DNA of 64,000 nucleotides from Papio anubis. Lineage: Eukaryota > Chordata > Mammalia > Primates > Cercopithecidae. The DNA lies in assembly GCF_008728515.1 (NCBI RefSeq), contig NC_044978.1, positions 150,042,441 to 150,106,440 of the forward strand, given 5' to 3'. Both the position numbers and the translations under genes were made by a program. The notes under the pieces are model-generated. The model worked only from the letters and a program-made list of their open reading frames with translations, had not been told where the DNA came from and did not search any database. Position 1 is the first letter of the stretch. Every line of letters starts with the position of its first letter. Of this stretch, positions 31,411 to 43,622 are shown one piece after another.

Positions 31411-34309
31411 TGGAGGTATGTGGATGATTTACTTTTAGTTGCTGGTTCAGAAACCTTGTGCTATCAAGCCACCCAACTGCTCTTAAACTTCCTCACCACC
31501 TGTGGCTATAAGGTTTCCAAACCAAAGACTCAGCTCTGCTTACAGCAGGTTAAATACTTAGGGTTAAAATTATCCAAAGGCACCAGGGCCCTCAGTAAGG
31601 AACGTATTCAGCCTCTACTGGCTCATCATCATTCCATAACCCTGAAGCAATTAAGAGGGTTCCTTGGCATAACAGGCTTCTGCCGAATATGGATTCCCAG
31701 ATATGGTGAAATAGCCAGGCCATTACACACACTAATTTAGGAAACTCAGAAAACCAATATTCATTTAATAGAATGGACACCTGAAGCAGAAGCGGCTTTC
31801 TAGACCCTAAAGAAGGCCGTAACCCAAGCCCCAGTGTTAAGCTTGCTAACAGGGCAAGATTTTTCTTTATATGTCACAGAAAAATCAGGAATACTTCTAG
31901 GAGTCTTACACAGGTCCAAGGGACCAGCTTGCAACCCACAGCATACCTGAGTAATGAAATTGATGTAGTGGCAAAGGGTTGGCCTCATTATTTATGGGTA
32001 GTGGCAGCAGTGGCAGTCTTAGTATCTGAATAAGTTAAAATGATACAGGGAAGAGATCTTACTGTGTGGACCTCTCATGATGTGAATGGCATACTCACTG
32101 CTAAAGGAGACTTGTGGCTGTCAGACAACTGTTTGCTTAAATATCAATCTCTTGTACTTGAAGGGCCAGTGCTGCAACTGTGCACTTGTGCAACTCTTAA
32201 TCCAGCCACATTTCTTCCAGACAATGAAGAAAAGATAGAAGGTAACTGTCAAGAAGTAATTGCTCAAACCTATGCTACTCAAGGGGACCTTCTACAGGTT
32301 CCCTTGATTGATCCCAACCTCAGCTTGTACACTGATGGAAGCTCCTTTGTAGAAAAAGCACTTTGAAAGCCAGGGTATGCAGTGATAAGTGATAATGGAA
32401 TACTTGAAAATAATCCCCTCACTCCAGGAACTAGTGGTCAGCTGGCAGAACTAATAGCCCTCACTCGGGCACTAGAATTAGTGAAGGAAAAAGGGTAAAT
32501 ATATATACAGACTCTAAGTATGCTTACCTCATCCTCATGGCTACACAGCAATATGGAAAGAAAGGGAATTCTTAATTTTCGAGGGAATGCCTATCAAATA
32601 TCAGGAAGCCATTAGGAGATTATTATTGGCTGTACAGAAACCTAAAGCCTAAAGAGGTGGCAGTCTTACACTGCTGGGGTCATCAGAAAGGAAAGGAAAA
32701 GGAAATAGAAAGGAACCGCCAAGTGGATATTGAAGCCAAAAGAGCCACAAGGTGGGACCCTCCATTAGAAATGCTTATGAAAGGACGGCTAGTATGGGGT
32801 AATCCCCTCCAGGGAACCAGGCCCCAGTACTCAGCAGAAGAAACAGAATGGGGAACCTCACGAGGACATAGTTTCCTCCCCTCAGGATGTCTAGCTACTG
32901 AAGAAGGAAAAATACTTTTGCCTGCAGCTAACCAATGGAAATTACTTAAAACCCTTCACCAGACCATTCACTTAGGCATTGATAGCACCCATCAGATGGC
33001 CAAATCATTACTTACTGGACCAGGCCTTTTCAAAATTATCAAGCAGATAGTCAGGGTCTATGAAGTGTGCCAAAGAAATAATCCCCTACCTTATCGCCAA
33101 GGTCCTTCAGGAGAGCAAAGAACAGGCCATTACTCAGGAGAAGAGTGACAACCAGATTTTACCCACATGCCCAAATCTCAGGGATTTCAGTATCTACTAG
33201 TCTGAGTAGATACTTTCACTGGTTGGGTGAAAGCTTTTCCTTGTAGGACAGAAAAGGCCCAAGAGGTAATAAAGGCACTAATTTGTGAAATAATTCCCAG
33301 ATTCAGACTTTCCCAAGGCTTACAGAGTGACAATGGCCCCGCTTTCAAGGCTGCAATAACCCAGGGAGTATCCCAGGCGTTAGGCATGCAATATCACTTA
33401 CACTGTGCCTGGAGGCCACAATCCTCAGGAAAAGTCGAGAAAATGAATGAAACACTCAAACAACATCTAAAAAAGCTAACCCAAGACCCTCACCTTTTAT
33501 GGCCTGCTCTGTTGCCTATAGCCTTATTAAGAATCTGAAACTCTGGCCGGGCGCGGTGGCTCAAGCCTGTAATCCCAGCACTTTGGGAGGCCGAGGCGGG
33601 TGGATCACGAGGTCAGGAGATCGAGACCATCTGGGCTAACATGGTGAAACCCCGTCTCTACTAAAAATACAAAACACTAGCCGGGCGTGGTGGCGGGCGC
33701 CTGTAGTCCCAGCTACTCGGAGGCTGAGGCAGGAGAATGGCGTGAACCTGGGAGGCGGAGCTTGCAGTGAGCCGAGATCGCGCCACTGCACTCCAGCCTG
33801 GGTGACACTGCGCGAGACTCCGTCTCAAAAAAAAAAGAATCTGAAACTCTCCCCAAAAAATGGGACTTAGCCCATACAAGATGCTGTATGGATGGCCCTT
33901 CCTAACCAATAACCTTGTGCTTGACTGAGAGACGGCCAACTAGTTGTAGACATCACCTCTTTAGCCAAATATCAACAAGTTCTTAAAACATTACAAGGAA
34001 CCTGTCCCTGAGAGGAGGAAAAGGAATTATTCCACCCTGGTGACATGGTATTGGTCAAGTCCCTTCCCTCTAAGTCCCCATCCCTAGATACATCCTGGGA
34101 AAGACTCTACCCAGTCATTTTATGTGCCCCAACTGCAGTTAAAGTGGCTGGAGTGGAGTCTTGGATATATCACACTCAAGTCAAACCCTGGATACTGCCA
34201 AAGGAACCCAAAAATCCAGGAGACAATGCTAGCTATTCCTGTGAACGTCTAGAGGATCTGTGCCTGCTTTTCAAGCAACAAACAAGAGGAAAGTAACTAG
34301 AATCATAGA
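31411..34309 (+). pseudogene. HERV-W pol remnant (RT end, RNase H, integrase), broken
   Basis: An old class I endogenous retrovirus pol, decayed. Order: reverse transcriptase from its YVDD catalytic box (31411), a fragment in one frame to 31740; connection/RNase H start with TDGSSF near 32330; RNase H/integrase with the HHCC zinc region at 32930-33080, where the first cysteine position is a tyrosine; integrase core with SDNGPAF near 33328; C-terminal integrase to 34296. The pieces lie in at least three frames and are cut by in-frame stops (for example near 32364 and 33205) and by an AluY at 33545. Everything upstream of the YVDD box (gag, protease, RT fingers) is missing. It cannot give an enzyme. 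The HERV-W assignment rests on the adjoining LTR17. Confidence 0.85.
33545..33836 (+). mobile_element. AluY inserted in HERV-W integrase
   Basis: A full-length Alu from GGCCGGGCGCGGTGGCTCAA to a 10-base A tail. GGATCACGAGGTCAGGAGAT and GAATGGCGTGAACC are AluY markers. A perfect 15-bp target-site duplication AGAATCTGAAACTCT flanks it (33530-33544 and 33836-33850), so it inserted after the provirus copy. Confidence 0.96.
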
Positions 34310-34314
34310 TCCCT

Positions 34315-34839
34315 ATGGCCCTCATTTGTCATATTTTTCTTTTTACTGTTCTTTTACCCCCTTTCACACTCACTGCACCCCCTCCATGCCAATGTACTAC
34401 CAGTAGCTCCCTTTATGAAGAGCTTCTATGGAGAATACAGCTTCCCAGAAATATTGATGCCCCATCATATAGGAATTTTTCTAAAGGAAACCCCACTTTC
34501 ACCGGCCACACCCATATGTCCCTGCACTTCAGGTCATACATTTCAATCCCTGTATCTTTAGCCTCCTTGTTAAGTTTGTCTTTTCCAGAATCAAAGGTGT
34601 AAAACTACAAACAGTTCCTCAAATGGAGCCCCAGATGCAGTCCATGACTAAGATTTACCATGGACTCCTAAAGCAGCCTTCTAGCCCATGCTCCAATGTT
34701 GATGACATCGAAGGCACCCTTCCCAAGGAAATCTCAACTGCACAACCCCTACTACACCCCAGTGCAGCAGGAAGCAGTTAGAGTGGTCATCAGCCAACCT
34801 CTCCAACAGCACTTGGGTTTTCCTTTTGAGAAGGGGGAA
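34315..34839 (+). pseudogene. HERV-W env remnant with large internal deletion
   Basis: A short frame from 34315 begins with a hydrophobic leader-like stretch and a few dozen residues of the surface-subunit start, and stops at 34600. The following sequence is the very 3' end of env running up to the LTR, so most of the surface and transmembrane subunits, including any fusion machinery, is absent. The whole env span is about 525 bp against roughly 1.6 kb for a complete gene. It has no coding capacity for an envelope. Confidence 0.75.
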
Positions 34840-35176
34840 TGAGAGATGACTAGCTGGATTTCCTAGGCCGACTAAGAATTCCTAAGCTTAGTTAGAGAAG
34901 GTGACAGCACCTACCTTTAAACACAGGGCTTGTAAGTCAGCTCAAACCCAACCAATCAGGTAGTAAAGAGGGCTCACTAAAATACAAATTAAGCTAAAAG
35001 CAGGAGGTAAAGAAATAGTCAAATCATATATCACCTGAGAGCACAGGGGGAGGGACAATGATCGAGATACAAACCCAGGCATTTAAGCAGGGCGTGGCAA
35101 CCCCCTTTGGGTCCCCTCCCCTTGTATGGGAACTCTATTTTCACTCTATTAAATCTTGCACCGGAAAAAAAAAAAA
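34840..35176 (+). mobile_element. LTR17 (HERV-W) U3-R with poly-A: processed retrocopy end
   Basis: It starts TGAGAGATGACTAGCTGGAT and contains TTTCCTAGGCCGACTAAGAA, a CCAAT box at 34952, and GGCAACCCCCTTTGGGTCCC, typical of LTR17. The TATA position reads GATACAAACCC, a damaged TATA. The signal ATTAAA lies at 35148-35153, and 11 bases later the sequence ends in 12 A (35165-35176). The U5 part is missing. This is the mark of a HERV-W transcript copied by LINE machinery, not of a provirus. Confidence 0.88.
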
Positions 35177-35384
35177 TTACTGTTTTAAAGACAGAATGTT
35201 TTTTTTTCCTTAAGAAAACATCTACTTCAACTAACAGCCATTAAGAAAATTGAAATGCCTCATAGGAACACATCACCTGAAAAAGGTAAATTAAATTAAT
35301 ATTGAAAACTCCATTACTTTATGAAATATTTTGAATGTGTTGATATTTTCAAAATCACAAATAAAAAGAAAGCAAAGAGATATG
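35177..35384. other. No feature identified
   Basis: AT-rich sequence between the HERV-W copy and the L1M fragment. Confidence 0.5.
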
Positions 35385-35440
35385 CTATACAACATTGTGC
35401 TTAATTAACAATGCTCCATTTTACACTTAAAACTTTGTTA
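35385..35440 (+). mobile_element. L1M 3' end, left part, interrupted by L1PA
   Basis: CAACATTGTGCTTAATTAAC followed by TTTTACACTTAAAACTTTGTT resembles an L1M 3' terminus (compare 7810-7890 in this window). It continues at 41558 after the L1PA insertion. Confidence 0.6.
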
Positions 35441-36468
35441 GGTCACTTCCAAGATGGCCAAATAGGAACAACTCTGTTCTGCAGCTCCCAGCGAGATCAA
35501 TGCAGAAGACAGGTGATTTCTGCATTTCCAACTGAGGTACCTGATTCCTCTCACTGGGAGTCGTTGGACAGTGGGAACAGCCCATGGAGGGCAAGCTGAA
35601 GCAGGACAGGGTGTCACTTCACCCAGGAAGCACAAGTGGTCGGGGGATTTCCCTTTCCTAGCCAAGGGAAGCCATGACAGACTGTACCTGGAGAAATGGT
35701 ACACTTCTGACCAAATATTGAACTTTTCCCACAGACTTAGCAACTGCCATACCAGGAGATACCTTCCTGTGCCTGGTCTTGGTGGGACCCACGCCCATAG
35801 AGCCTTGCTTACTGCTAGTGCAGCAGTCTGAGATTGACTTGCAACTCTGCAGCCTGATGAATGGAGGGGCATCCACCATTGCTGAGGCTTAAGTAGCTCA
35901 CAGTGTAAACAAAGGCTTGGCAGCACAAACTGGGTGGAACCCACTGCAGCTTAGCAAGGCCTATTGCCTCTATCGATTCCACCTCTGGAGGCAGGGCATA
36001 GTAGAACAAAAGGCAGCAGACAGCTTCTGCAGACTTAAACGTCCCTGTCTGACAGCTCTGAAGAGAGCAGTGGTTCTCTCAGCATGGCGTTTGAGCTCTG
36101 AGAATGGACAGACTGCCTCCTCAAGGGGGTCCCTGACCCCCACATAACCTCACTGGGAAACACCTCCCAGTAGGGGTCGACAAACACCTCAAACAGGCAG
36201 GTGCCCCTCTGGGACAAAGCTTGCAGAGGAAGGATCAAGCAGTAATATTTGCTGTTCTGCAGCCTCTGCCGATGATACTCAGGCAAACAGGGTCTGGAGT
36301 GGACCTCCAGCAAATTCCAACAGACCTGCAGCTGAGGTATCTGACTGTTAGAAGGAAAACTAACAAACAGAAAAGAATAGTATCCACATCAACAAAAAGG
36401 ACATCCACACCAAAAACCCATCTGTAGGTCACCAACATCAAAGATCAAATGTAGATAAAACCACAAAG

Positions 36469-37491
36469 ATGGGGAGAAACCAGAGCAGAAAAGTTGAAAA
36501 TTCCAAAAAACAGAGTGCTTCTTCTCTTCCAAAGGATCACAGCTCCTTGCCAGCAAAGGAACAAAACTGGATGGAGAATGATTTTGATGAGTTGACAGAA
36601 GTAGGCATAAGAAAGTCGGTAATAATAAACTTCTTCAAGCTAAAGGAGCATGTTCTCACCCATCGCAAGGAAGCTAAAAACCTTGAGAAAAGGTTAGATG
36701 AATGGCTAACTAGAATGAACAGTGTAGAGAAGACCTTAAATGACCTGACAGAGTTGAAAACCATGGCACAAGAAATTTGTGATGCATGCACAAGCTTCAA
36801 CAGCCAATTTGATCAAGGGGAAGAAAGGATATCAGTGACTGAAGATCAAATCAATCAAATAAAGTTAGAAGACAAGATTAGAGAAAAAAGAGTGAAAAGA
36901 AATGAACAAAATCTCCAAGAAATATGAGACTATGTGAAAAGACAAAATATATGTTTGATTGGTGTCTGGAGAGTGATAGCGAGAATGGAACCAAGTTAGA
37001 AAACACTCTTCATGAAATTATCCAGGAGAACTTCCCCAACCTAGCAAGGCAGGCCAACATTCAAATTCAGGAAATACGAGAACACCACAAAGATATTCCT
37101 CAAGAAGAGCAACCCCAAGACACATAATTGTCAGATTCACCAAGGGTGAAATGAGGGAATAAATGTTAAGGGCAGCCAGAGATAAAGGTCGGGTTACCCA
37201 CAAAGGGAAACCCATCAGAGTAACAGCATATCTCTTCGTAGAAGCCCTACAAGCCAAAAGAGAGTGGGAGCCAATATTCAACATTCTTAAAGAAAAGAAT
37301 TTTCAACCCAGAATCTCATATCCAACCAAACTCAGCTTCATAATTGAAGGAGAAATAAAATCCTTTATAGACAAGCAAATGCTGAGAGATTTTGTCACCA
37401 CCAGGCCTGCCTTACAAGAGCTCCTGAAGGAAGCATTAAACATGGAAATGAACAACCAGTACCAGCCACAGAAAAAACATGCCAAATGGTA
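36469..37491 (+). pseudogene. L1 ORF1 (ORF1p RNA-binding protein), broken
   Basis: ORF1p is the L1 trimeric RNA chaperone. The frame begins at an ATG (MGRNQSRKVE) and is open for 152 codons, covering the N-terminal tail and the coiled coil (heptad-like region about residues 50-150), up to a TGA where a Trp codon is expected. Past the stop, a one-base loss near 36966 shifts frame into 36924-37127 (RRM-equivalent start, with ENFPNLARQANIQIQEI), and a second shift near 37150 leads to 37163-37492 (C-terminal domain ending in the usual RNNQYQP-like region). Total span is close to the normal ~338 codons. Confidence 0.9.
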
Positions 37492-37554
37492 ATGACCATT
37501 GATGCTATGAAGAAATTGGATTATTAACAGGCAAAATAAACAGCAAACATCATA

Positions 37555-40500
37555 ATGAAAGGATCAAATTCAAACATACCAATATTAATCTTAAATGTAA
37601 ATGGCTGAAATGCCCCAATTAATAGACACTGACTGACAAATTGGATTAAGAGTCAAGACCCATCAGTGTGCTGTATTCAGGAGACCCATCTCATGTGCAA
37701 AGATGCACATAGGCTGAAAACAAAGGGATGGAGGAAGATCTAGCAAGGAAATGGAAAGAAAAAAAAAAAAAACAGGGATTGTAATCCTAGTTTCTGATAA
37801 AACAGACTTTAAACCAACGAAGATCAAAAGAGACAAAGAAGGCCACTACAGAATGGTAAAGGGATCAATTCAATAAGAAGAGCTAACTATCCTAAATATA
37901 TATGCATCCAATACAGGAGCACACAGATTCATAAAGCAAGTCCTTAGAGACCTACAAAGAGACTTAGACTCCCACACATTAATAATGGGAAACTTTAACA
38001 CCCCACTGTCAATATTAGACAGATCAATGAGACAGAAGGTTAGCAAGGATATCCAGGAGTTGGACTCAGCTCTGCACCAAGTGGACCTAATAGACATCTA
38101 CAGAACTCTACACCCCAAATCAACAGAATATACATTCTTCTCAGCACCACATTGCACTTATTCTAAAATTGACCACATAATTGGTAGTAAAACACTCTTC
38201 GGCAAATGTAAAAGAACAGAAATCACAATAAACTGTTTCTCAGACCACAGTGCAATCAAATTAGAACTCAGCATTAAGAAACTCATTCAAAATCACACAA
38301 CTACATGGAAACTGAACAATCTGATCCTGAATGACTACTGGGTAAACAATGAAATGAAGGCAGAAATAAAGATGTTGTTTGAAACCAATGGGAACAAAGA
38401 CACAGTGTACCAGAATCTCTTGGACATATTTAAAGCAGTGTGTAGAGGGAAATTTACAACACTAAATACCCCCAAGAGAAAGCAGGAAAGAGCTAAAATT
38501 GACATCCTAACATCACAATTAAAAGAACTAGAGAGGCAAGAGTAAACAAATTCAAAAGCTATCAGGAGGCAAAAATAACTAAGGTCAGAGCAGAAATGAA
38601 GGAGATAGAGACACCAAAAAAGCCTTCAAAAAATCAATGAATCCAGGAGCTGGTTTTTTGAAAGAGATCAACAAAAGCAAGAGTAATAAAGAAGAAAAGA
38701 GAGAAGAATCAAATACACACCGCAAAAAATGATACAGGGGATCCCACAAAAATACAAACGACCATCAGAGAATACTATAAACACTTCTATGCAAATAAAC
38801 TAGAAAATTTAGAAGAAATGGATAAATTTCTGGACATATACACCCTCCCAAGACTAAATCAAGAAGCAGTTGAATCTTTAAATAGACTAATAACAGGTTC
38901 TGAAATAGAGGCAATAATTAATAGCATACCATCCAAAAAGTCCAGGACCAGACAGATTCACAGTAAAATTCTACCAAAGGTACAAAGAGGAGCTGGTACC
39001 AATCCTTCTGAAACTATTTCAATCAATAGAAAAAGAGGGAATCCTCCCTAACTCATTTTATGAGGCCAGCATCATCCTGATACCAAAGCCAGGTACAGAC
39101 ACAACAAAAAAAGAGAGTTTTAGGCTAATATCCCTGATGAACATTGATAAGATAATCCTCAATAAAATACTGGCAAACCAAATCCAGCAGCACATCAAAA
39201 AGCTTATCCACCACAATCAAGTTGGCTTCATACCTGGAATGCAAGGCTGGTTCAACATACACGAATCAATAAACATAATCCATCACATAAACAGAACCAA
39301 CAACAAAAACCACATGATATCTCAATAGATGCAGAAAAGGCCTTTGGCAAAATTTAAGACCCTTCATACTAATATCTGTCAATAAACAAGGTATTGATGG
39401 AATGTACCTCAAAATAATAAGAGCTATTTATGACAAACCCACAACCAATAGCATACCGAATGGGCAAAAACTGGAAGCATTCCCTTTGAGAACCAGCACA
39501 AGACAAGAATGCTCTCTCTCACCACTCATATTCAATATAGTGTTGGAAGTTCTGGCTAGTGCAATCAGTCAAGAAAAAGAAATAAAGTGTATTCAATTAG
39601 GAAAAGAGGAAGTCAAATTATCTCTGCTTGCAGATAACATAATTGTATATTTAGAAAACCCCATTGTTTCAGGCCCAAATCTCCTTAAGCTGATAAGCAA
39701 CTTCAGCAAAGTCTCAGGATACAAAATCAATGCGCAGAAGTCACAAGAATTCCTATATACCAATAATAGATGAAGAGAGAGTCAAATCATGAGTGAACTC
39801 CCATTCACAATTACTACAAAGAGAATAAAATACCTAGGAATTCAACTTACAAGGGATGTGAAGGACCTCTTCAAGGAGAACTACAAACCACTACTCAATG
39901 AAATAAAAGAGAACACAAACAAATGGAAGAACACTCCATGCTCATGAAAAGGAAGAATCAATATTGTGAAAATGGCCACACTGCCCAAGGTAGTTTATAG
40001 ATTCAATGCTATCCCCATCAAGCTACCACTGACTTTCTTCACAGAATTGTGAACTTTAAAGTTCATATGAAACCCAAAAGAGCCCACATAGCCAAGACAA
40101 TCCTAAGCAAAAAGAACACAGCTGGAGGCCACATGCTACCTGACTTCAAATTCTACTACAAGGCTACAGTAACCAAAACAGCATGGTACTGGTACTAAAA
40201 CAGAGATATAGACCAATGGAACAGAACAGAGGCATCAGAAATAACACCACACATCTACAGCCATCTGATCTTTGACAAATCTGACAACAACAAGCAATGG
40301 GGAAAGGATTCCCTATTTAATAAATGGTGTTGGCAAAATTGACTAGCCATATGTAGAAAGCTGAAACTGGATCACTTCCTTATATCATATACAAAAATTA
40401 ACTCAAGATGCATTAAAGACTTAAATGTAAGACCTAACACCATAAAAACCCTAGAAGAAAACCTAGACAATACCATTCAGGACATAGGCATGCGCAAAGA

Positions 40501-41333
40501 CTTCATGACTAAAACACCAAAGGCAATGGCAACAAAAGCCAAAATAGACAAATGGGATCCCATTAAACTAAAGAGCTTCTGCACAGCAAAAGAAACAGTC
40601 ATCAGAGTGAACAGGCAACCTATAGAATGGGAGAAAATATTTGCAATCTACCCATCTGACAAAGGGCTAATATCTAGAATCCACAAAGAACTTAAACAAA
40701 TTTACAAGAAAAAAAAGCCCTGTCAAAAAATGGGTATATTATATGAACAGACACTTAAAAGTAGACATTTATGCAGCCAACAGACATGAAAAAATGCTCA
40801 TCTTCACTGGTCATCAGAGAAATGCAAATCAAAACCACAATGAGATATCATCTCACGCCAGTTAGAATGGTGATCATTAAAAAGTCCGGAAACAACAGAT
40901 GCTGGAGAGGATGTGGAGAAATAGGAATGCTTTTACACTGTTGGTGGGAGTGTAAATTAGTTCAGCCATTATGGAAGACAGTGTGGTGATTCCTCAAGGA
41001 TCTAGAAGTACCATTTGACTCAGCGATGCTATTACTGGGTATATTCCCAAACAATTATAAATCATGCTACTTTAAAGACACATGCACAGGTATGTTTATT
41101 GAGGCACTATTCACAATAGCAAAGACTTGGAACCAACCCAATGTCCATCAATGATAGAGTTGATTAAGAAAATGTAGCACATGTACACCATGGAATACTA
41201 TGTGGCCATAAAAAATGATGAGTTCATGTCCTTTGCAGGGACATGGATGAAGCTAGAAACTATCATTCTAAGCAAACTATCACAAGGAAAGGAAAGCAAA
41301 CACCTCATGTTCTCACTCATAGGTGGGAGCTGA
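37555..41333 (+). pseudogene. L1 ORF2 (endonuclease and reverse transcriptase), broken
   Basis: ORF2p nicks DNA and primes reverse transcription. The start ATG at 37555 and the stop TGA after a MFSLIGGS-type end (41331-41333) are in the usual places, span about 3.8 kb. A TGA falls within the first 20 codons (near 37608). The endonuclease is readable in pieces, the longest 37985-38545 (186 codons, with SDHSAIKLE). The reverse transcriptase box in 39402-39773 reads LADN where the active family has F-A-D-D, so a catalytic aspartate is lost. Further shifts near 38545, 39330 and 39775 follow. It is inactive. Confidence 0.9.
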
Positions 41334-41557
41334 ACAACAATAACACATGGACGCAGGGCAGGGAATATCACACACCACGGCCTGTCGGGAGGTTGGGGGT
41401 TGGGGGACGGATAGCATTAGGAGAAATACCTAATGTAAATCACAAGTTGATGAGTGCAGCAAACAAACATGGCACATGTATACCTATGTAACAAACCTGC
41501 AGGTTGTGCACATGTACCTTAGAACTTAGAGTATAATAAAAACATTAAACTTTGTTA

Positions 41558-41600
41558 AAAGGTAGATCTCATTTTGTTTTTTAACACAATAAAGAAGTAA
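41558..41600 (+). mobile_element. L1M 3' end, right part
   Basis: AAGGTAGATCTCATTTTGTT and TTAACACAATAAAG continue the L1M terminus cut at 35440 (compare GGGTAGATCTTATGCACTGT at 7841). Confidence 0.6.
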
Positions 41601-41606
41601 GTGTTT

Positions 41607-41760
41607 AATTCAAAGTCAAGGTGAGAAATTTTCTCAGTCTTTTTGATACAACGAGTCCACATTGACCTCTCCCTTACAGAATTTATTTACCATCCCTCTA
41701 ATTCTGCATAATAGGCATGTAGTCTATGTCGTATTGTAGCCCATGTACTGGAAGAATGTT
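41607..41760 (+). repeat. Local duplicate copy A
   Basis: TTCAAAGTCAAGGTGAGAAA, TTTTCTCAGTCTTTTTGATA, and ATAATAGGCATGTAGTCTAT recur in the same order at 42285-42377 plus 42893-42950, about 680 bp downstream. Confidence 0.75.
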
Positions 41761-42284
41761 TAAATTCAGCCAAACATTGGCATAATAATCAATGATTACT
41801 AATCAGTTCCCTAAAAAATAAAATTCAAGTTTCTCAAAGTCTGCCACCAATTCCTCTGTCTTTACATCTCAATCCTCTTCATCAAGAATATTCTGCTTCA
41901 GCCAAAATTCAGCATCAAACTCCCTACCACATATATCATACCCTTTTCTAATTACTCAGACCATTCTGTTTGCATCTTTAAGAGCAGAGATGGTGCCCAC
42001 AGAACCAGGTTTTGGAAAAAGACAAACCTGGCTCTGGCTCTCATCTTGAATTACTTACTTACTATTTGTCTTTGGACAATCTTTCTTCAACTTTTCTGAT
42101 CATCAAATTTCTCCACTTTCAGATCAAAGATACTGATTTCTTCTTTGTCTTAAATAAAACTACTCATTTTAAGAATGATGAGCAGTGCCTCAACTATAGG
42201 AAGAACTCCATGAGTCTTAACTTCATTTCATTTCCAATTTGACTTGCCAATGACATGAATGTCTGCTGAATGGTATTGACTCTT
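41761..42284. other. No gene seen
   Basis: T/C-rich intergenic sequence between the two duplicate copies. The 76-codon frame at 42012-42242 has no recognisable domain. Confidence 0.5.
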
Positions 42285-42950
42285 GCATTTCAAAGTCCAG
42301 ATGACGAGAAATTTTCTCACAGTCTTTTTGATGGAGCGATTCCACAGCGATCTCTCTTTTATAGAACTTATTTACCGTGATGCCTAATATTGAGTGTCGG
42401 CTTGATTGTACTGAAGGGTGCAAAGTATTGTTCCTAAGTAAATCCGTTAAGGTGTTGCTGAAGATCAACATTTGAGTCAGTGGACTGGGAGAGGCAGACC
42501 CATTCTCAGTCTGGGTGGGCACTATCTAATCAGCTCCCAGTGCAGCCAGCATAAATGCAGGCAGAAGAATGTGGAAAGACTAGACCGGCTGAGTCTTCCG
42601 GCCTCCATCTTTCTCCCCTGCTAGTTACTTCCTGCCCTCAAACATTAGACTCCAAGTTCTTCAGCTTTAAGACTCGTGATCTGCCAGGAGCTCTCTGGCC
42701 TTCAGCCGCAGACTGAAGGTTGAACTATTGGCTTCCCTACTTTTGAGGTTTTGGGACTCGGACGGGCTTCCTGGCTCCTCAGCTTACAGACGGCCAATTC
42801 TTGTCATCGTGTGAGTCAATTCTCCTAATAAACTCTTCATGTATTCATCTCTCCTATTAGTTCTGTCCTTTTAGAGAACCCTGACTAATACACTTACTAT
42901 CTCCCTAATACAGCATCATAGGCATGTAGCCCATGTTATACTGTGTATGA
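42285..42950 (+). repeat. Local duplicate copy B, split by a MaLR LTR
   Basis: TTTCAAAGTCCAGATGACGA, TTTCTCACAGTCTTTTTGAT (42285-42377) and CATCATAGGCATGTAGCCCA (42893-42950) match copy A with about 80 percent identity by eye. The LTR at 42378-42892 sits between TTTAC and CTTAC, an approximate 5-bp target duplication. Confidence 0.72.
42378..42892 (+). mobile_element. MaLR LTR (MLT1-type), solo
   Basis: TGAGTGTCGGCTTGATTGTA, GATCAACATTTGAGTCAGTG, GCACTATCTAATCAGCTCCC, CGTGTGAGTCAATTCTCCTA with ATAAAC, and TTAGAGAACCCTGACTAATA at the end give the MLT1 order. No internal region follows. Confidence 0.82.
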
Positions 42951-43100
42951 CTTTTTTGGTATGTCCTATTACAGAGTATACTCTCCTTGCAAGTGATTAT
43001 TATTCATCCTCTTGGTATCTCTATTATTTTGCACAAATAATTTAAATATTTTTTTACGAAATGTGTTCGGTTGTAGAGACAGATCTCATAGTTCTAAACA

Positions 43101-43622
43101 CAGACATACCTCACTTTATGACACTTTGTTCCATTACACCTCACAGATACTCCTGTTTTTTACAAACTGAAGATCTGTGGCAAAGCTGCCTCTACCAAGT
43201 CTATTGGTATCATTTTTCTAACAGCATATTCTCACTCTGTGTCTGCATGTCACATTTTGGTAATTCTCACATTTCAAACTTACTATTATTATTATTATTA
43301 TTATATCTATCATAGAGATGTGTAGTCAATGATCTTTGATTTTCCTATTGTAATTTTGGGGGGACACCATGAAAGGTGCCTGCAGCAACCTTAATTGATG
43401 CATGCTGTGTGTTTTCTGACTGCTCCATGAACCAGCCATTTCCCAGTCTATCTCTTTGTTCTCAAGCTTCCCTATTTCCTGAGACACAACAATATTAAAA
43501 TTAGGCCAATTAATAATCCTACATTGGCAGAGAAAGTGAAAAAGAGTTGCATGTCTCTCACTTTAAATCAGAAGCTAGAAGGACATGTCAAAGTTGAGAT
43601 AAGCCAAAAGCTAGACCTCTAG
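43101..43622 (+). mobile_element. Tigger1 DNA transposon, 5' part
   Basis: It opens with CAGACATACCTCACTTTATG, the Tigger1 terminal inverted repeat slightly decayed, then TTTTTACAAACTGAAGATCT, CACATTTTGGTAATTCTCAC, CCTGAGACACAACAATATTA and GTTGAGATAAGCCAAAAGCT, up to a LINE insertion point near 43622. It is a pogo/Tc1-mariner-like element. The remaining 3' part is at 49085-50134. A TTA microsatellite lies near 43281-43303. Confidence 0.87.

Larger units (their letters stand above)
35441..41546 (+). mobile_element. Full-length old L1PA LINE, inactive
   Basis: About 6.1 kb from the L1PA 5' end (CCAAGATGGCCAAATAGGAA near 35448) to its 3' end (GTGCACATGTACCTTAGAAC, then a TATAATAAAAAC tail). The 5'UTR is 35441-36468, ORF1 and ORF2 follow. 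The 11-bp AAACTTTGTTA on both sides (35430-35440 and 41547-41557) is the target-site duplication, inside an older L1M 3' end. ORF1 sequence style fits an older L1PA group, not young L1PA1-5. It cannot move itself. Confidence 0.92.
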
